The notes under the pieces: model-generated
The model's database searches: none
Told to the model about the DNA's origin: nothing
The model's input: the letters and a program-made list of their open reading frames with translations, nothing else
Assembly: GCF_015832195.1 (NCBI RefSeq)
Contig: NC_052026.1
Span: 9,283,619 to 9,347,618, forward strand
From: Motacilla alba alba
Taxonomy: Eukaryota; Chordata; Aves; Passeriformes; Motacillidae
Length of the DNA: 64,000 nt
Reading direction: 5' to 3'
Shown here: in pieces, positions 62,438 through 64,000 of the stretch
Layout of the letters: each line of letters begins with the position of its first letter
Numbering within the stretch: the first letter of the stretch is position 1
Position numbers and translations under genes: made by a program

Positions 62438-63359
62438 CAGGGAAGAAGTGGGAGTAGGTTTCTTATGAGCTTTGGCTGGATTTGTACCTAGGATCTCATT
62501 TTTTTTCCAGCCACACCTGCATGCACACAACAGCTCCTGCCAGGCTGCGGGTGAGACTCGCACAGGTGAGAGCCCTCCCTGACTCCTCCTTACCTGCAGA
62601 GCCTTTATACGGGCTGCAAAATGGCAAATCTTTAACGGTGCCGAGCTTAACTCATTTACCTCCATGTGTGGGCAGGGCTGCTGCTCCTTTAGCATGGTGC
62701 AAACACCCTGTGCCCTTCCGTCTGCAGCTGGGAAGTACCTTGCCCTGCTGCCAGGGTGAGGAAGAATTTGTGAATAGAATATTGCCCGGATATGCTGATG
62801 AAAATGAAGCAGTGCTCAGGGTACTTTGTCTCTCTGATGTTTGATTTATGTGCTTCACTCTGCATCCTTTCTCGGCACTGGAGGTTTATCCACACTAACT
62901 TCTCCATCCACATTGCTTTTTTTGAAGGGGGGAGATGCCTTGAATTCACTATGAGAGGTAAAAAACTAATTCCTAGCACCCACACCTGCCTGAGTTCAGT
63001 GATGTATTTCAGCCCTGCACATCTGACATGCAGTAAAATATCAGCATCTTACAGTACCAGATACTAATTAGAAAAAGAAATGTGTTAGATGTCAGGCCTC
63101 AAGAAAGCAAACTTAACATTCTGACAGCAGCTGGAGAGTGATAGCCATAATCAAGCATTGTCCCTGCTTAGATCTGTGCCAAACAACCTCGCTTACTTCC
63201 AGCTAATTCTCCATCTGAGACGATCTTTCTTTACGATTCCAAAGAAGCATGTTGTCAGTTCCCACCTGCTGGCACTGCTAGAAATAAAACCCCAGTTGAT
63301 CGGATGCAATAGGTCAGCAGAATAGTGCATTGAACTGTTGTTTGCGCTTCCAAGCTGCG
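62438..63359. other. Mixed-composition non-coding DNA; no gene seen
   Basis: A GC-richer segment at 62510-62770 carries overlapping short open frames on both strands, none recognisable. No CpG island density. Confidence 0.5.
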
Positions 63360-64000
63360 TTACGGGGGCTTCACTAACATTTATTAACCCTTTCTCAAAT
63401 CATGGCTTTTGTTATGTTTTTATAAAGCAGAAAGGTTTCAAGGATGAAAACGCATCTTTTTAGGAATTTCAAAGGAAGCAAAAATTTGGCTTGCTGCCAG
63501 GCTAAAAGTTCGATATCATTTGAAAACCAAAATATATTAGAGAAGAAAGAAAATGCAGATGTCAGCCTAGTGACACAGAGTAATCTATTTGCTCAGTGCT
63601 TGTATTTTCCTACCAATTTTGTATTTTTCAAAAAGGACAATAAAAGAATTGTGCTCACTGCTAATTAATGACAAGCTGGTAAAAGCATCTATCCATTGTT
63701 CCATTTATTTCTTCATTTCCAGCAGTTAACAGCCCTGTTCTGAAATGAATCAATGTCGTTTACACAATGTTGTCACCCCTATTGTTTCTTTATCATCCTT
63801 GCATTTTCATAAATTGGAGGTGTTAATGGCTTCTCTCAGAGCTCTAAAATGTATGCAAAATGGTAATCCATCCCCTAAACAATTCACATTTAGGCAGGCA
63901 CCCTCTTAAATATGTTTACTATTAAAATGAATCCTTTGTTTGGATCTAACCCTATCTGTTTGTTTTCTAAACACTGAATCGTAGCAGGTAGGCAAAGTCT
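63360..64000. promoter_or_regulatory. Enhancer-like conserved-texture block running to the window edge
   Basis: Repeat-free sequence contains ACATTTATTAACCC, GAAATGAATCAATGTCG, ACACAATGTTGTC (paired SOX-like sites), CCTATTGTTTCTTTATC, CATAAATTGGAGGTGTTAATGG, TATGCAAAATGG and AACAATTCACATTTAGG. The concentration of SOX-, POU- and homeodomain-like words suggests a developmental enhancer, especially from about 63700 on. Inference from texture. Confidence 0.4.

Noticed and set aside
1..64000. Search for CRISPR arrays, operons, phage or other prokaryotic systems
   Set aside because: There are no spaced direct repeats of CRISPR type, no ribosome-binding-site-led gene strings, and composition and splicing signals are vertebrate.
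1..64000. Search for tRNA, rRNA and well-known microRNA genes
   Set aside because: No cloverleaf-type A/B-box sequence, rRNA core or familiar microRNA sequence was noticed by eye. A covariance-model scan would be needed to exclude weak cases.

Overview
This is a window of vertebrate, probably bird, genomic DNA. It contains the 5' end of one recognisable gene and about 60 kb of non-coding DNA upstream of it. The bird call rests on low interspersed-repeat content, one decayed CR1-like fragment, several fragments resembling old archosaur repeats, and the gene's exon sequence. No operons, CRISPR arrays, tRNA or rRNA genes are visible, and no long conserved reading frame.

The firm gene call is SALL1, on the minus strand. 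Positions 3274 down to 3199 encode 25 residues beginning [16 protein letters not shown], followed by a consensus GTGAGT splice donor. This is the spalt-family N-terminus, the short motif known to recruit the NuRD co-repressor. Transcription runs leftward, so positions 1-3198 are the beginning of intron 1. The zinc-finger exons 2 and 3 lie beyond the left edge of the window.

Around this exon is a broad CpG-rich domain (about 1.56-4.75 kb, with a smaller island near 6.64-6.99 kb), as expected for a Polycomb-regulated developmental regulator. The domain holds the core promoter (CCAAT box, TATA-like element, a dense cluster of homeodomain-type TAAT/ATTA sites). It also holds an upstream start codon that overlaps the main frame out of phase, and several unassigned splice donors. 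Two donors on the minus strand (exon ends at 1961 and 4228) could belong to alternative SALL1 first exons. One on the plus strand (3133/3134) could belong to an antisense transcript.

From about 7 kb to 64 kb the window looks like a regulatory gene desert. In mammals the interval upstream of SALL1, toward TOX3, is a long gene desert, which fits if the order is the same here. Several blocks have the texture of conserved non-coding enhancers: AT-rich, dense in homeodomain, POU and PBX-like words, and free of repeats. The clearest are 7.03-7.26, 7.42-7.80, 36.36-36.71, 37.47-37.67, 41.25-41.50, 47.56-47.70 and 63.36-64.0 kb. Other items are a GC-rich, LTR-like or promoter-like insertion at 22.65-23.45 kb with two tandem arrays, a 73-bp tandem duplication at 62.3 kb, microsatellites, homopolymer tracts, two hairpins and two exon-like segments of unknown status.

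I see no evidence of a new enzyme-based or defence system. The most worthwhile leads are the SALL1 5'-end architecture and the enhancer-like blocks. Conservation claims come from sequence texture only, since no alignment was possible.
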